This document shows positions 51,587-60,613 of a stretch of DNA of 64,000 bases, in pieces. The stretch covers positions 124,001 to 188,000 of the forward strand of contig CALUHJ010000003.1 in assembly GCA_944320415.1 (NCBI GenBank), given 5' to 3'. Under the pieces are notes generated by a model. That model did not search any database. It was not told the origin of the DNA and saw only the letters and a list, made by a program, of their open reading frames with translations. The DNA is from an uncultured Bacteroidales bacterium. Lineage in GTDB: Bacteria > Bacteroidota > Bacteroidia > Bacteroidales > P3. Numbering within the stretch: position 1 is the stretch's first letter; every line of letters begins with the position of its first letter. Made by a program: the position numbers and the translations under genes.

Positions 51587-52324
51587 TCAGATAAATTTGT
51601 ATGTTATGGTACCTTTCTGTACTTCAGGAGCGTCAGGATCTGCGGCGAATTTGGATTTTTTTGCAGCTTCTTCACACTGTCGATACATATTTGCATCAAT
51701 TATCATGGTTCCTTTGGCTTTAACTTTGGCTCTTACAACGGTTCCTTCCTGATTTACATAAATATCCACCACAATTGTACCTTTCTTAGACGTGGACGAT
51801 GCCGGTTTCGCCAAATCTTTGCTTCCACGTCCTCCAAGATTGAAAGATACTCCGGAGCCCTTTCCGTCACCACCTGCACCTTGTCCGCTACCGTTTCCTA
51901 TTCCTTGATCTGAACCACTGCCTTTTTTCACTTTACCTTTTGGGAACAGAGCATTAGGGTCTATATTCTGAGTCTGCTCCTTCTGTTTTACATTGTTCTG
52001 TTTAGTCTTGTTTTTGTTGACAGGCCGTTCATTTTTCCTGCTTGCAAGAGGAACATCCTCCACATCCTGAGTTACCGTTTCGTCACTCTCATCCGATACT
52101 GTGCTTTGATTGGACACATCCTCTCCACCCTCTGCCGCATGTTCTGTGTCAAGACCTATGTCGGACAATGACTCTTCAGCCATTTCCACCCCCAGTTCGG
52201 CAGGAGGAGGGTCTGGATATCTCAATCCCATAAGCAACAACATAGCAAGCACAAGCCCGTGAAATGCCACCGTAGAGCCTATGCTTACCAACATTCTTTT
52301 CCTGTCCGTATCTTTGTTCATCAT
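51587..52324 (-). CDS. TonB/TolA-like energy transducer
   Basis: 245 residues: one N-terminal transmembrane helix (about 12-35, VSIGSTVAFHGLVLAMLLLM), an acidic then Lys/Asn-rich and Gly-rich periplasm-spanning linker, and a C-terminal TonB-like domain (about 175-245, KGTIVVDIYVNQEGTVVRAK ... KGTITYKFI). It couples the ExbB/ExbD motor to outer membrane receptors or to the Tol function. Its ATG overlaps the exbD stop. The compact three-gene set with one TonB box-less context does not tell which receptors it serves. Confidence 0.85.
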   Translation of the reverse strand: MMNKDTDRKRMLVSIGSTVAFHGLVLAMLLLMGLRYPDPPPAELGVEMAEESLSDIGLDTEHAAEGGEDVSNQSTVSDESDETVTQDVEDVPLASRKNERPVNKNKTKQNNVKQKEQTQNIDPNALFPKGKVKKGSGSDQGIGNGSGQGAGGDGKGSGVSFNLGGRGSKDLAKPASSTSKKGTIVVDIYVNQEGTVVRAKVKAKGTMIIDANMYRQCEEAAKKSKFAADPDAPEVQKGTITYKFI

Positions 52325-52734
52325 TTGACAGCTTCCGTTGCTAATATGACCTTATGCTTCTTGCCTTGCTGTGCATTCACCTTGTTTACTGCGTCTATGA
52401 CCGTGACAACGTATTGAACTGCAACACTTTTATCCGAATGCAACTTTACAGTGCCATCAGTAACATCACTGAGAAGGGCTCCTATCATCTTTGGAAGTTC
52501 CTCTTCCGATGTCTGTATGTTTTCAACATAAAACACATTGTTTTCGTCAATGGAAACAGTCACGTTCTGTTTGGCCAAAGTCTGTCCGCTTGTACTTTGG
52601 GGCAACAGCAGTTTGATTGCGTTCGGACTGATTAAGGTTGAGGTCAGCATAAAAAAGATAAGCAACAAGAAAACCAAATCCGACATTGACGAAGAATTGA
52701 AATTGGGATCAATCTTATTTCTTGTCTGTATCAT
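52321..52734 (-). CDS. exbD: ExbD/TolR-family motor protein
   Basis: 137 residues. A single transmembrane helix (about 14-38, SMSDLVFLLLIFFMLTSTLI) carries the Asp that conducts protons (SSMSDLVFLLLIFF). The periplasmic ExbD domain contains QTSEEELPKMIGALL and VQYVVTVIDAVNK. It works with the ExbB-like protein to harvest the proton gradient. 7 bases after exbB, overlapping the TonB-like gene by 4. Confidence 0.92.
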   Translation of the reverse strand: MIQTRNKIDPNFNSSSMSDLVFLLLIFFMLTSTLISPNAIKLLLPQSTSGQTLAKQNVTVSIDENNVFYVENIQTSEEELPKMIGALLSDVTDGTVKLHSDKSVAVQYVVTVIDAVNKVNAQQGKKHKVILATEAVK

Positions 52735-52741
52735 AGATAAC

Positions 52742-53437
52742 TTATTGAGCCGGTTCGTGTAATAAATCCATGAATTCCATTGTTCTTGCCTCCAACATAA
52801 ACACCACCTTGTTTATCTGTCCGACAAGAATGCTGTAAAGAAAGTTTGCTATAATTCCGACTATCAGTCCGCCGACAGTTGTAACCATTGCTTCGTATAT
52901 GCCGCCTGAAAGCAATTGGATGTCTATGTTGTTTCCTGCCGTACTCATGTCGAAGAATGCCTTGACCATACCCGTCACCGTTCCGAGAAATCCCAACGAA
53001 GGTGCAATGGCGGCAATTGTTCCAACCATTGAAACACCGCTTTCCAAACGTGCGACCTCCAGTTTTCCCACGTTTTCAACAGCCTGATTTATGTCGTTCA
53101 ACGGCCTGCCCAATCGAGACAATCCTTTGGAAATCATTCGGCCTATCGGACTGTCATTGCTTTCGGTTATGCTTCTTGCTCCTTTCAAGTCTCCGCGATG
53201 AATATAGTTCTTGACATTATCCATGAAGCTTTTGTCTTCCTGCAAAGCTTTTTTCAATGCCATGAATCTTTCGACAAAAATATACACGGCTACTATGGAC
53301 AATATAGCCAGAACAATCATAATCCAACCTCCCTTGGCGGCCAGTGAGAATATATTCATTTTTGCCGTGTTTTCCGCCACCTGTGTAGCTACTTCCGTAC
53401 CCGTTGTCGTGATTTGTAAAAGTATGTTTTCTAACAT
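52742..53437 (-). CDS. exbB: ExbB/TolQ-family proton channel protein
   Basis: 231 residues with three transmembrane helices (about 38-58, 130-155, 175-200). Conserved GTVTGMVKAF and the third-helix stretch VTTVGGLIVGIIANFLYSI match MotA/TolQ/ExbB proteins. First gene of the ExbB-ExbD-TonB operon. Whether it serves TonB or Tol cannot be decided from the sequence. Confidence 0.93.
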   Translation of the reverse strand: MLENILLQITTTGTEVATQVAENTAKMNIFSLAAKGGWIMIVLAILSIVAVYIFVERFMALKKALQEDKSFMDNVKNYIHRGDLKGARSITESNDSPIGRMISKGLSRLGRPLNDINQAVENVGKLEVARLESGVSMVGTIAAIAPSLGFLGTVTGMVKAFFDMSTAGNNIDIQLLSGGIYEAMVTTVGGLIVGIIANFLYSILVGQINKVVFMLEARTMEFMDLLHEPAQ

Positions 53438-53455
53438 TTGAACTTGATATTTTGT

Positions 53456-54961
53456 TTATTGTACAATTATTTTCTCTATCTGATATCCTTTGTTTCCGTA
53501 TATGCTTACAAAAAACACTCCTTTGTTTGAACCGAACGAAAAACTATCAGGAATGCGATCATTACAGTAAACAATCTGCCCCAATGAATTGGTTATCTTT
53601 ATCTTTGTCACATTTTCCAAATTACCTTCGAAAAATATGGTGTTATCCGTAGGGTTCGGATATATTGCGATTTTGTCTGCGGCATCTGCCTCTTCTATCG
53701 ATTGCTGTATGGTATTGAAAGAGAATTCTTCTGACCAGTCACTATAATAGTCTCCGCAAATTGCTCTTACTTTCAACTTGTATTCCGTTTGAGGAGTAAG
53801 ACCGATTGGTGAAAAAATAGGATTATTCCGTATTATAGTTCCTGTTTCAGGCATTTGCTCGTTAGATTTGGCAAAACAAACCTCCCATGTCGTTTGACTC
53901 ATACTTCCGGGTGTCCATTCCACAACTGCTGAAGAATAACCTATTTGAGTAGATCGTAAAGAATGTATCGGAGCACACAATGGAGGAAGTGTAACAAAAG
54001 TTCTTACGTCGGACCATTCGCTATATTGATCTTCACATACAGCTCTGACAAAAACGGAATAAGAACGGCCTCCTTCCAAATTGCGCAATGTAACTACCGT
54101 ATCGTTCACTTGCAGTATAGTTCCTTCTCCAACTGTATGGCCTGCAAAATCATAATCCAATTCCCATGCAACCTGTCCTTCACCTTTTGTGAAATGAATA
54201 TTGGCACTGTCTATTGCTATATCCGTCGTATATATGTTGAAAGGTTTTGTGCCGCAAGCATGGTGTGTGGTAAAACTTGTCATGTCTGAATATACGGTGT
54301 CGAATACCGGTCCGTATTTTACAACTGTGAAAGCCTTCACATAGTATGTTTGTCCAGACTGCAGATTGGTAATATTTTTCACCATGTCAAAAGGCAAGTC
54401 TGATACAGAACCTGTGACCGTTGCCTTAGTTGCACTGCTGTATGTGAAATTCTGATTGGTAGAATACACAAATCCCTTAGTGGATTGAATGGTTGCATCT
54501 CCTTTATCCGTTATTTGAGAAGCGATGGTTGCTTCCATCAAACCTATGTTACTTACGGTTACAGGTAATATAGTAGGAGGAATGGCTTGTGGCGTAGTAA
54601 AACTTAATACGTTTTCAGAATAACAAGTATCCGCCGGACTTGTTTTGGTTACAAAAGCCCTGACATAATAAGTAGTATTATGAGCCAAAGTGGATAAGCT
54701 CCTAGTATATTCACCGACACTTGACCCGCTTAAAACAGAAAGAGTTCCTCCATTTGCTCTTGTAGGTAACGGATCGGTACCTACGACTATACCTCTTTTA
54801 CTTACAGCCCAACCTCCTTTACTTACCAAATTCGCTGTAAATGAAGCACTTTTAAAAGTTATATCATCTACACTTACCATCTCGACTACCGGATCCTGTC
54901 CAAACATATTGATAGTAGTCGCGAAAAAAAATATCACAAAAAAAGAGAAAAATCGTTTCAT
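53456..54961 (-). CDS. Type IX-secreted protein with fibronectin III-like repeats
   Basis: 501 residues. Signal peptide (about 1-22, ending MFG). Then about four fibronectin type III-like domains, recognisable by repeated ATI/SFTANLVSKG, NTTYYVRAFVT, GQTYYVKAFTV, SYSVFVRAVCEDQYSEWSD and EYKLKVRAICGDYYSDWSE. The C-terminal 70 residues are a type IX sorting domain of type A (IAIYPNPTDNTIFFEG ... GVFFVSIYG ... KIIV), directing export and surface attachment. No enzyme domain; an adhesive or structural surface role is likely but inferred. It implies a type IX secretion system elsewhere in the genome. Confidence 0.88.
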   Translation of the reverse strand: MKRFFSFFVIFFFATTINMFGQDPVVEMVSVDDITFKSASFTANLVSKGGWAVSKRGIVVGTDPLPTRANGGTLSVLSGSSVGEYTRSLSTLAHNTTYYVRAFVTKTSPADTCYSENVLSFTTPQAIPPTILPVTVSNIGLMEATIASQITDKGDATIQSTKGFVYSTNQNFTYSSATKATVTGSVSDLPFDMVKNITNLQSGQTYYVKAFTVVKYGPVFDTVYSDMTSFTTHHACGTKPFNIYTTDIAIDSANIHFTKGEGQVAWELDYDFAGHTVGEGTILQVNDTVVTLRNLEGGRSYSVFVRAVCEDQYSEWSDVRTFVTLPPLCAPIHSLRSTQIGYSSAVVEWTPGSMSQTTWEVCFAKSNEQMPETGTIIRNNPIFSPIGLTPQTEYKLKVRAICGDYYSDWSEEFSFNTIQQSIEEADAADKIAIYPNPTDNTIFFEGNLENVTKIKITNSLGQIVYCNDRIPDSFSFGSNKGVFFVSIYGNKGYQIEKIIVQ

Positions 54962-55065
54962 ACTTCAATATTATTATTGCTTTGTATATCAGAACTTTAT
55001 GAAAACAATTGCAAATGTACAAAAAAAAGAACAGACTATAAAATCTGAGTTTACAATTATGATTT

Positions 55066-56298
55066 TTATTCGTATATCAGTTCGACATTTTTGATTTCGA
55101 GTCTTGAACCAGGGGCACCCCAAAACATGTCTCCATAGGCACTCGAACTGAATAAACCTATTATATGGTCAACTTCCATATCCTTATCCCCAAATTCTTC
55201 TTTCATAAGTTCCTTGTCATAAGTAGTACCATTGAAAGAGAACTTGTAAAAACTTACCTCTCCTCTTATTCCGCCTATGTTCATATATGGTTTTTCTTGA
55301 ACTTCAGCTTGTGTAGGCTGACCATATACAAATGGTAATGTAATTGTAACAAATCCATTCTCACCTATTACTTCCCCATTACGAAGCCATGCCGTTCCAA
55401 CCCTGTAGTAAGTATCCGACTTGAGACTTCTGTTTTGTAAAAGGAAATATATGTCACAAGAATCCTTATAAGGTCTACCCTCCGGATCATTTTCATTTAT
55501 TGTCTTCCCTTTCCCATCTTTCATTACATCACCAGGAGTATATCTTATATCAAATCGTACAGCAGAAGGTTTGTGTGTGAACGGTATACCGAAATCAATA
55601 AGTTTACGGGGATTTGGATCACTTCCCACAACTGGCAGATGCCTTGAATCAAAACAGAACTTTCCGGTAAACAAAGCCCCTGTCACTATTCCGGAATTGA
55701 CGAGATTACCCACCGGATATGCTTTCGTTTCCATAAGTGCATATTCACTGTTCTCTGAAGAAGGTTGTGGCGTAACAGAAAAGAACCCGTTGATTTTGTT
55801 TGCCCTTGCAGCATGCTGCCATGGGGAATATTTACCTTCTTCACCAGGAAAATAAGCATATTCATTGTTCGAAAGACTTATCTGATTTCCATTTTCATCA
55901 AGAGCAATTGTCCATTTCTTCATATCCGAATAAGGAATTTGAGAATCCGTTCCTGTATTCACTATAATAATATCCCAATTCTTGAATGTTTTGCCGTCTT
56001 CCGCTATAACCTTTACTGTTACATTATTACTAAAATTTCTTATAGATGAAATATCTCTGTCAAATTTTGACAAAGGACTTATTACGGCTCGTATTATTCT
56101 CAAATTGGATTTATCTACGTCCTCAGGCATGGAAACATATATATAACCTCTTCCGTTTTTTGTAGTTATTTCACATGACAACTGACCTTCCATTTCAAAA
56201 GAAGTAATGTTGCAAAGATTGGATTCCCCGTAATAACTCTCATCTATACATGATACGAATGAAAGGATGGACAAGACAATTACAAATATTCTTTTCAT
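55066..56298 (-). CDS. PCMD-domain surface lipoprotein
   Basis: 410 residues. Lipoprotein signal (IFVIVLSILSFVSC, Cys17). An Ig-like N-terminal region (about 30-115, ITSFEMEGQ ... TVKVIAEDGKTFKNWDIII) is followed by the PCMD beta-jelly-roll domain (about 165-410; VGNLVNSGIVTGALFTGKF, FGIPFTHKPSAVRFDIRYTPG, GAPGSRLEIKNVELIYE). PCMD is a Bacteroidota domain suspected to bind carbohydrate. The gene is 3 bases after the beta-barrel gene, so they form a pair at the outer membrane. Ligand unknown. Confidence 0.85.
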   Translation of the reverse strand: MKRIFVIVLSILSFVSCIDESYYGESNLCNITSFEMEGQLSCEITTKNGRGYIYVSMPEDVDKSNLRIIRAVISPLSKFDRDISSIRNFSNNVTVKVIAEDGKTFKNWDIIIVNTGTDSQIPYSDMKKWTIALDENGNQISLSNNEYAYFPGEEGKYSPWQHAARANKINGFFSVTPQPSSENSEYALMETKAYPVGNLVNSGIVTGALFTGKFCFDSRHLPVVGSDPNPRKLIDFGIPFTHKPSAVRFDIRYTPGDVMKDGKGKTINENDPEGRPYKDSCDIYFLLQNRSLKSDTYYRVGTAWLRNGEVIGENGFVTITLPFVYGQPTQAEVQEKPYMNIGGIRGEVSFYKFSFNGTTYDKELMKEEFGDKDMEVDHIIGLFSSSAYGDMFWGAPGSRLEIKNVELIYE

Positions 56299-56301
56299 TG
56301 A

Positions 56302-57051
56302 TTATTTTATTTTGGAACCGTTGCTGAAAAAGTAAGAAAAACCAAAGTAAATATTAAACGGATTGAGTTTAAAGTCCAACGAATAACTAAGATTTTTGCC
56401 TTCAACGGTTTCATCTGTCAATATATCTTCATGTGTCAAAGACAACATTATGGGATTCATGGAAAACTCAAAAGCAAACCCTTTCGTCAAAAAATACATG
56501 AAGCCCGGTGCTAACCCTATGTTCAGCGAATTCTTTACCCGTTGTATTTTTTTCAACTTATCACCGTCATTATACATATCTCTTGTCAATTGTTCTGCGT
56601 GAATATAGCAGACATTGCTTTCATTGAATAAAAAGAATCTTTTTGAATACCCCACCGGTATATAGTTTTTAACACCCACTGCCGTCGAAAAAGAAGACGA
56701 AACCGTATTGGTATTGTATTTTGAAGCATCAAGCACCAATTCCAATATTTTTGCTTCCACTGTATTTCTATTATCTGAAAAACTATACGATATACGACCA
56801 TTCAATGCTACGTTGTCAGCAATGAACCAACCTCCTCCTATAGCTAAATCAGCTTCAAAAGTATTAGACTCTTCTATATCCAAAATGGATAACAGTACAT
56901 CATTGCTTTTCTGTCCTCCTTCCAATCCGACACGAAAACTAATATTGCTCATGCCTTTCAGCATGCCATTGTTCCAATAGTCTTCCTGAGAAAAAGAATA
57001 TACTGAAAATAATAAACAGAACAAGAGCAAAAACAATAGCTTATGTTTCAT
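56302..57051 (-). CDS. Outer membrane beta-barrel protein
   Basis: 249 residues. Signal peptide (about 1-22, ending VYSFSQ), then alternating strands with aromatic ends: GMSNISFRVGLEGGQKS, IGGGWFIADNVALNGRISYSF, GLAPGFMYFLTKGFAFEFSM, YFGFSYFFSNGS. This is an OmpX/opacity-like porin-fold of about eight strands. It precedes the PCMD lipoprotein by 3 bases. A TACCTTTG box at 57054-57061 lies too near the ATG to be its promoter unless the message is leaderless; TACTTTCG at 57086-57093 is a better candidate. Confidence 0.8.
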   Translation of the reverse strand: MKHKLLFLLLFCLLFSVYSFSQEDYWNNGMLKGMSNISFRVGLEGGQKSNDVLLSILDIEESNTFEADLAIGGGWFIADNVALNGRISYSFSDNRNTVEAKILELVLDASKYNTNTVSSSFSTAVGVKNYIPVGYSKRFFLFNESNVCYIHAEQLTRDMYNDGDKLKKIQRVKNSLNIGLAPGFMYFLTKGFAFEFSMNPIMLSLTHEDILTDETVEGKNLSYSLDFKLNPFNIYFGFSYFFSNGSKIK

Positions 57052-57135
57052 TACAAAGGTATTTTGTTATACACGAACCAATTTGCGAAAGTAGTAAAAG
57101 TTTTTGGTTTATCTCGGATAATCATTGAAAAATCG

Positions 57136-57143
57136 TATATTTG
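57136..57143 (+). promoter_or_regulatory. Promoter -7 box of the thioredoxin gene
   Basis: TATATTTG, full consensus, 25 bases before ATG 57169. It fixes the start, as longer readings would begin inside or upstream of the promoter. Confidence 0.6.
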
Positions 57144-57168
57144 CAAACATATAGTTAAACATTTTGAT

Positions 57169-57597
57169 ATGAAAATTCTATTACGATTGGTTTTATTGTT
57201 ATTGTTGGCCAATACAGTTTGTTTCGGACAGTCTCCAAAAAAAGTTGTAAAAATTGACAGGGAAGATTTCCTGACGAAAGTTGTGGATTATACAAATGAT
57301 TCCACCGGATGGAATTATTTGGGAGACAAACCTGCAATCATAGATTTTTATGCCGATTGGTGCAAACCCTGCAAGATTGTATCTCCAATTCTTGACAAAC
57401 TGGCCAAGGAATATTCGGGAAGGATATATATCTATAAGGTAAATGTAGACGAACAAAAACAACTGGCCAAAGAAATAGGCATAAGCAGTATTCCAACTAT
57501 AATCTTTTCTCCAATTGAAAAAGAGCCTAGAATACTTGTCGGTGCACAATCCGAAGAACAATTGAGAGAATACATAGAGAAAATTCTTTTGAATTAG
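57169..57597 (+). CDS. Periplasmic thioredoxin-fold protein
   Basis: 142 residues with a signal peptide (MKILLRLVLLLLLANTVCFG) and a thioredoxin domain (about 42-140). The active site is ADWCKPCKIVSP, a CKPC variant; the cis-Pro is in ISSIPTIIF. In the Bacteroidota such exported thioredoxins reduce or isomerise disulfides in the periplasm. It is monocistronic, ending in the terminator at 57681-57730. Between 57598 and 57680 I see nothing. Confidence 0.9.
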   Translation: MKILLRLVLLLLLANTVCFGQSPKKVVKIDREDFLTKVVDYTNDSTGWNYLGDKPAIIDFYADWCKPCKIVSPILDKLAKEYSGRIYIYKVNVDEQKQLAKEIGISSIPTIIFSPIEKEPRILVGAQSEEQLREYIEKILLN

Positions 57598-57680
57598 GTA
57601 CGTTACACATTCAGTAACTGAATAATCAGGAAAAGTTTCTGATATTGTTAGATGTTGGAATTACATGTTTGGAATTTGCT

Positions 57681-57730
57681 AAAAAGGGAACAAAAAAAGA
57701 GAAGATAACTTCTCTTTTTTTGTTCCCTTT
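57681..57730. terminator. Bidirectional hairpin terminator between thioredoxin and tRNA-Asn
   Basis: GGGAACAAAAAAAGAGAAG (57686-57704) pairs exactly with 57709-57727 around ATAA, with A5 before and T3 after. It serves both convergent transcripts. Confidence 0.88.
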
Positions 57731-57731
57731 G

Positions 57732-57805
57732 CGCCCCCTTTAGGACTTGAACCTAAGACCCCATGATTAACAGTCATGTGCTCTAACCAACTGAGCTAAG
57801 GAGGC
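57732..57805 (-). tRNA. tRNA-Asn, anticodon GTT
   Basis: 74 bases on the minus strand. Acceptor GCCTCCT/AGGGGGC with one U-G pair; D arm GCTC/GAGC; anticodon arm CATGA-CTGTTAA-TCATG giving GTT; T arm TTAGG-TTCAAGT-CCTAA; discriminator G. CCA is not encoded. Its promoter is at 57841-57871. Confidence 0.97.
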
Positions 57806-57840
57806 ATTCAAAAATGCTTTTATATCCGCTAAAGCAGGTG

Positions 57841-57871
57841 CAAAGATACAACCTTTTTTTTTCCTGCCAAA
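57841..57871 (-). promoter_or_regulatory. Promoter of tRNA-Asn
   Basis: Minus-strand TTTG (57868-57871), 19 bases, TATCTTTG (57841-57848), exact consensus. From 57872 to 58054 there is no gene or other signal that I can see. Confidence 0.8.
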
Positions 57872-58054
57872 TTTTTTCAAGAGTTTTTAATGATAAACTT
57901 TATTTCATTTCTTAGTCTCCTTAATGGAGGTTTGTTAATTCGTCAAACTTACACATTGATAAATAATACATTACACATTTCTGCAATCGCTACATGAATT
58001 TCTTTATAAAATTGCGAACAGTCATGTAATATACATGAACAATCATCACTCATA

Positions 58055-59437
58055 TCAGAATTTTGAATTCAACCATCTGTACAAATCGTTACCATTGGCA
58101 AAAATCAACAATGCAAGCAATAAGGCCATACCTATCATCTGGGCTCTTTCAAGAAACTTGTCACCAGGTTTTTTCCCGGTTATTATTTCCCATAGAGTGA
58201 ACATAACATGCCCACCGTCCAATGCAGGGATAGGGAGAATGTTCATAAAGGCAAGGATTATGGACAAAAAAGCAGTCATATTCCAGAATATGGCCCAGTC
58301 CCACTGACTTGGGAACATGGAACCTATAGCCCCAAAACCTCCAAGTTGTGATGCCCCTTCCTTTGTAAATACCAGTTTGAATTGTTTGACGTAACTGGCC
58401 AATGTCTCCGTTCCCTGTTTTATGCCTTCAGGTATCGATTCCAACAAGTTGTATTCTTCTTTTTCAGTTTTATATATCAAAAGAGGATTCTTGCATGCCG
58501 CTCCTATCTTGCCGCTGTTGTCCAATTTTAAGCGTGTTTCCATACTGCTTCCGTCCCTGAAATAAGTGATGGAAATTTCTTCATTGCTCCTTCCTTCCAT
58601 TGCCTTTATGAAGTCACTGAATGACGGTGTACTTACTCCGTTCAATGCAACTATGCTGTCACCTGTCCTCATACCTGCCTTTTGAGCAAGAGAACCTATC
58701 GCAAAGTTATCTATTACAAAAGGAAACCTTATGGTTACCAAAGACTTGGTACCGCTTGCAAGCACCTGTTTGGCAAAATCTTCAGGCAATGAAATATCAA
58801 CTATTGTATCACCCCTTTTAACCTTTACCTGTTTTGGATTGTCCAAAAGTATTTGTTCCAAAGCATCTCCCAACAAATAAACATCCTTGTTGTCAACACT
58901 CAGAATCAGGTCACCGTTCCTGAAACCGTTTTTTATTGCCACATCCGCATAATCAAATCCCTGCGTAACGTTCCTTATAGGCAATGTCTCCTTGCCCCAG
59001 GTAAACAATATGGCCGAAAAAATCAATATCGCACCTATGAAGTTCATCAATACGCCTCCCAACACTATCAATAGTCTCTGCCATGCTTTCTTTGAACGGT
59101 ATTCCCATTCTTCAGGTTCAGATTTCAACGAGTCCGCCGAAACATTGTTTTCGTCAATCATTCCAGCAATTGAACAATATCCTCCGAAAGGCAGCCATCC
59201 TATACCCCACTCGGTATGTTCTGGATGTTCGCCGAATGCCTCCGGCGCTTTCTTGCTGAACCAGCTGAAATGCCATTTACCATCATACCGTTTAGCCCTC
59301 AAAATGGAAAAATAAGGATTGAAAAACAAGTAAAACTGCTCAACCCTGGTTTTGAACAGTCTCGCAAAAAAATAATGTCCCAGTTCATGTATAAAAACCA
59401 GAAAAGACAGACTTAAAATCAATGCCAAAATCTTCAT
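58055..59437 (-). CDS. rseP: Site-2 metalloprotease RseP
   Basis: 460 residues. Zinc motif HELGH at 17-21 in the first transmembrane helix, two PDZ domains (about 165-200 and 250-285; GFRNGDLILSVDNKDV and AGMRTGDSIVALNGV), and the second active-site motif MNILPIPALDGGHV near residue 400. It cuts transmembrane anti-sigma factors and cleared signal peptides in the inner membrane. It lies 3 bases after dxr, a common pairing. Confidence 0.95.
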   Translation of the reverse strand: MKILALILSLSFLVFIHELGHYFFARLFKTRVEQFYLFFNPYFSILRAKRYDGKWHFSWFSKKAPEAFGEHPEHTEWGIGWLPFGGYCSIAGMIDENNVSADSLKSEPEEWEYRSKKAWQRLLIVLGGVLMNFIGAILIFSAILFTWGKETLPIRNVTQGFDYADVAIKNGFRNGDLILSVDNKDVYLLGDALEQILLDNPKQVKVKRGDTIVDISLPEDFAKQVLASGTKSLVTIRFPFVIDNFAIGSLAQKAGMRTGDSIVALNGVSTPSFSDFIKAMEGRSNEEISITYFRDGSSMETRLKLDNSGKIGAACKNPLLIYKTEKEEYNLLESIPEGIKQGTETLASYVKQFKLVFTKEGASQLGGFGAIGSMFPSQWDWAIFWNMTAFLSIILAFMNILPIPALDGGHVMFTLWEIITGKKPGDKFLERAQMIGMALLLALLIFANGNDLYRWLNSKF

Positions 59438-59440
59438 ATT

Positions 59441-60613
59441 CTATTTTGTTAGTTCGGTTATTTTATTTTCCAATGTTCTTCTTACCGTATCGTCAGTCTC
59501 AAAAAGATCATCCAATAAAGGATTCTGAATAAAATGGAAATCTGATAAAGACTTTTCTATCACGTAAGGTATGTCAACAAATCTAATATATCCTTTTATA
59601 AAAGCGTTTACCGCCACTTCATTTGCCGCATTCAATATCGCAGGCATATTACCACCATGTTCAATAGCCCTATAGGCCAGATCCAAACACGGGAATAATC
59701 TTCGGTTCGGCTGTTCAAAGGTAAGCGAACCGTATTTGTATATATCGAACGGTTCGGAATTATTAGTCATTCTTTGAGGATAAGTAAGCGCATATTGTAT
59801 CGGAAGTCTCATATCGGCAATGCCCAATTGCGCTTTCAAACAACCATCCTCAAATTCAACCATAGAATGAATAACGCTCTGAGGATGTATCACTGCCTCT
59901 ATCTGAGAAGGTGACACACCGAACAACCATCTGGCTTCTATCATCTCAAGTCCCTTGTTCATCAGACTTGCGGAATCCACACTAACCTTTTTGCCCATTG
60001 ACCAGTTCGGATGGTTCAACGCTTCCCGCACACTAACCTTTTCCAATTCAGACTGCGTCTTGGTTCTGAAAGGTCCTCCCGATGCCGTAAGATATATACG
60101 TTTGATTTTATTGCAATATTCACCGTTGATTGACTGAAAGATTGCAGAATGCTCCGAATCTATCGGCAAAATGGGCACATTGTACTGCGCAGCAAGGGCG
60201 GTTATGTGCTCTCCTGCCACAACCAATGTCTCCTTGTTGGACAATGCTATAATCTTGCCTTTTCTTATTGCCTTGACCGTAGGAGACAATCCTGCAAATC
60301 CTACAATGGCAGTGACAACCACGTCAACGCTCTCCATCTGAACCGCATCATCAATGCTTTCACTTCCTGCAAACACCTTTATATATGTATCAGATAAAGC
60401 ATCCCTTACTTTCGGATACAAAGACTTGTCGGCTATCACAACACAATTGGGATTGAATCTGAGAGCCTGTTCGACCAAAAGGTCTGCCTGAGAATTGGCA
60501 GTAAGAACCTCAACACTGAATTTGTCTTCGTGCTGACTTATCACATCCAACGTTTGTCTTCCTATGGAGCCCGTGGAACCTATTACGGCTATTGCCTTCT
60601 TATCTTGCATCAT
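59441..60613 (-). CDS. dxr: 1-deoxy-D-xylulose-5-phosphate reductoisomerase
   Basis: 390 residues. NADPH-binding GSTGSIGRQTLDVI at 12-25; metal-site DSEHSAIFQ; TASGGPFRTKTQ; MNKGLEMIEARWLFGV. It makes methylerythritol phosphate, the committed step of isoprenoid synthesis by the MEP pathway. It overlaps the end of nadK by 14 bases, joining the two; ATG 60610 is an equivalent start. It precedes rseP. Confidence 0.96.
   Translation of the reverse strand: MMQDKKAIAVIGSTGSIGRQTLDVISQHEDKFSVEVLTANSQADLLVEQALRFNPNCVVIADKSLYPKVRDALSDTYIKVFAGSESIDDAVQMESVDVVVTAIVGFAGLSPTVKAIRKGKIIALSNKETLVVAGEHITALAAQYNVPILPIDSEHSAIFQSINGEYCNKIKRIYLTASGGPFRTKTQSELEKVSVREALNHPNWSMGKKVSVDSASLMNKGLEMIEARWLFGVSPSQIEAVIHPQSVIHSMVEFEDGCLKAQLGIADMRLPIQYALTYPQRMTNNSEPFDIYKYGSLTFEQPNRRLFPCLDLAYRAIEHGGNMPAILNAANEVAVNAFIKGYIRFVDIPYVIEKSLSDFHFIQNPLLDDLFETDDTVRRTLENKITELTK

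Noticed and set aside
57054..57061. TACCTTTG as the promoter of the beta-barrel gene
   Set aside because: It is only 3 bases from the ATG, which would place the transcription start within the start codon.
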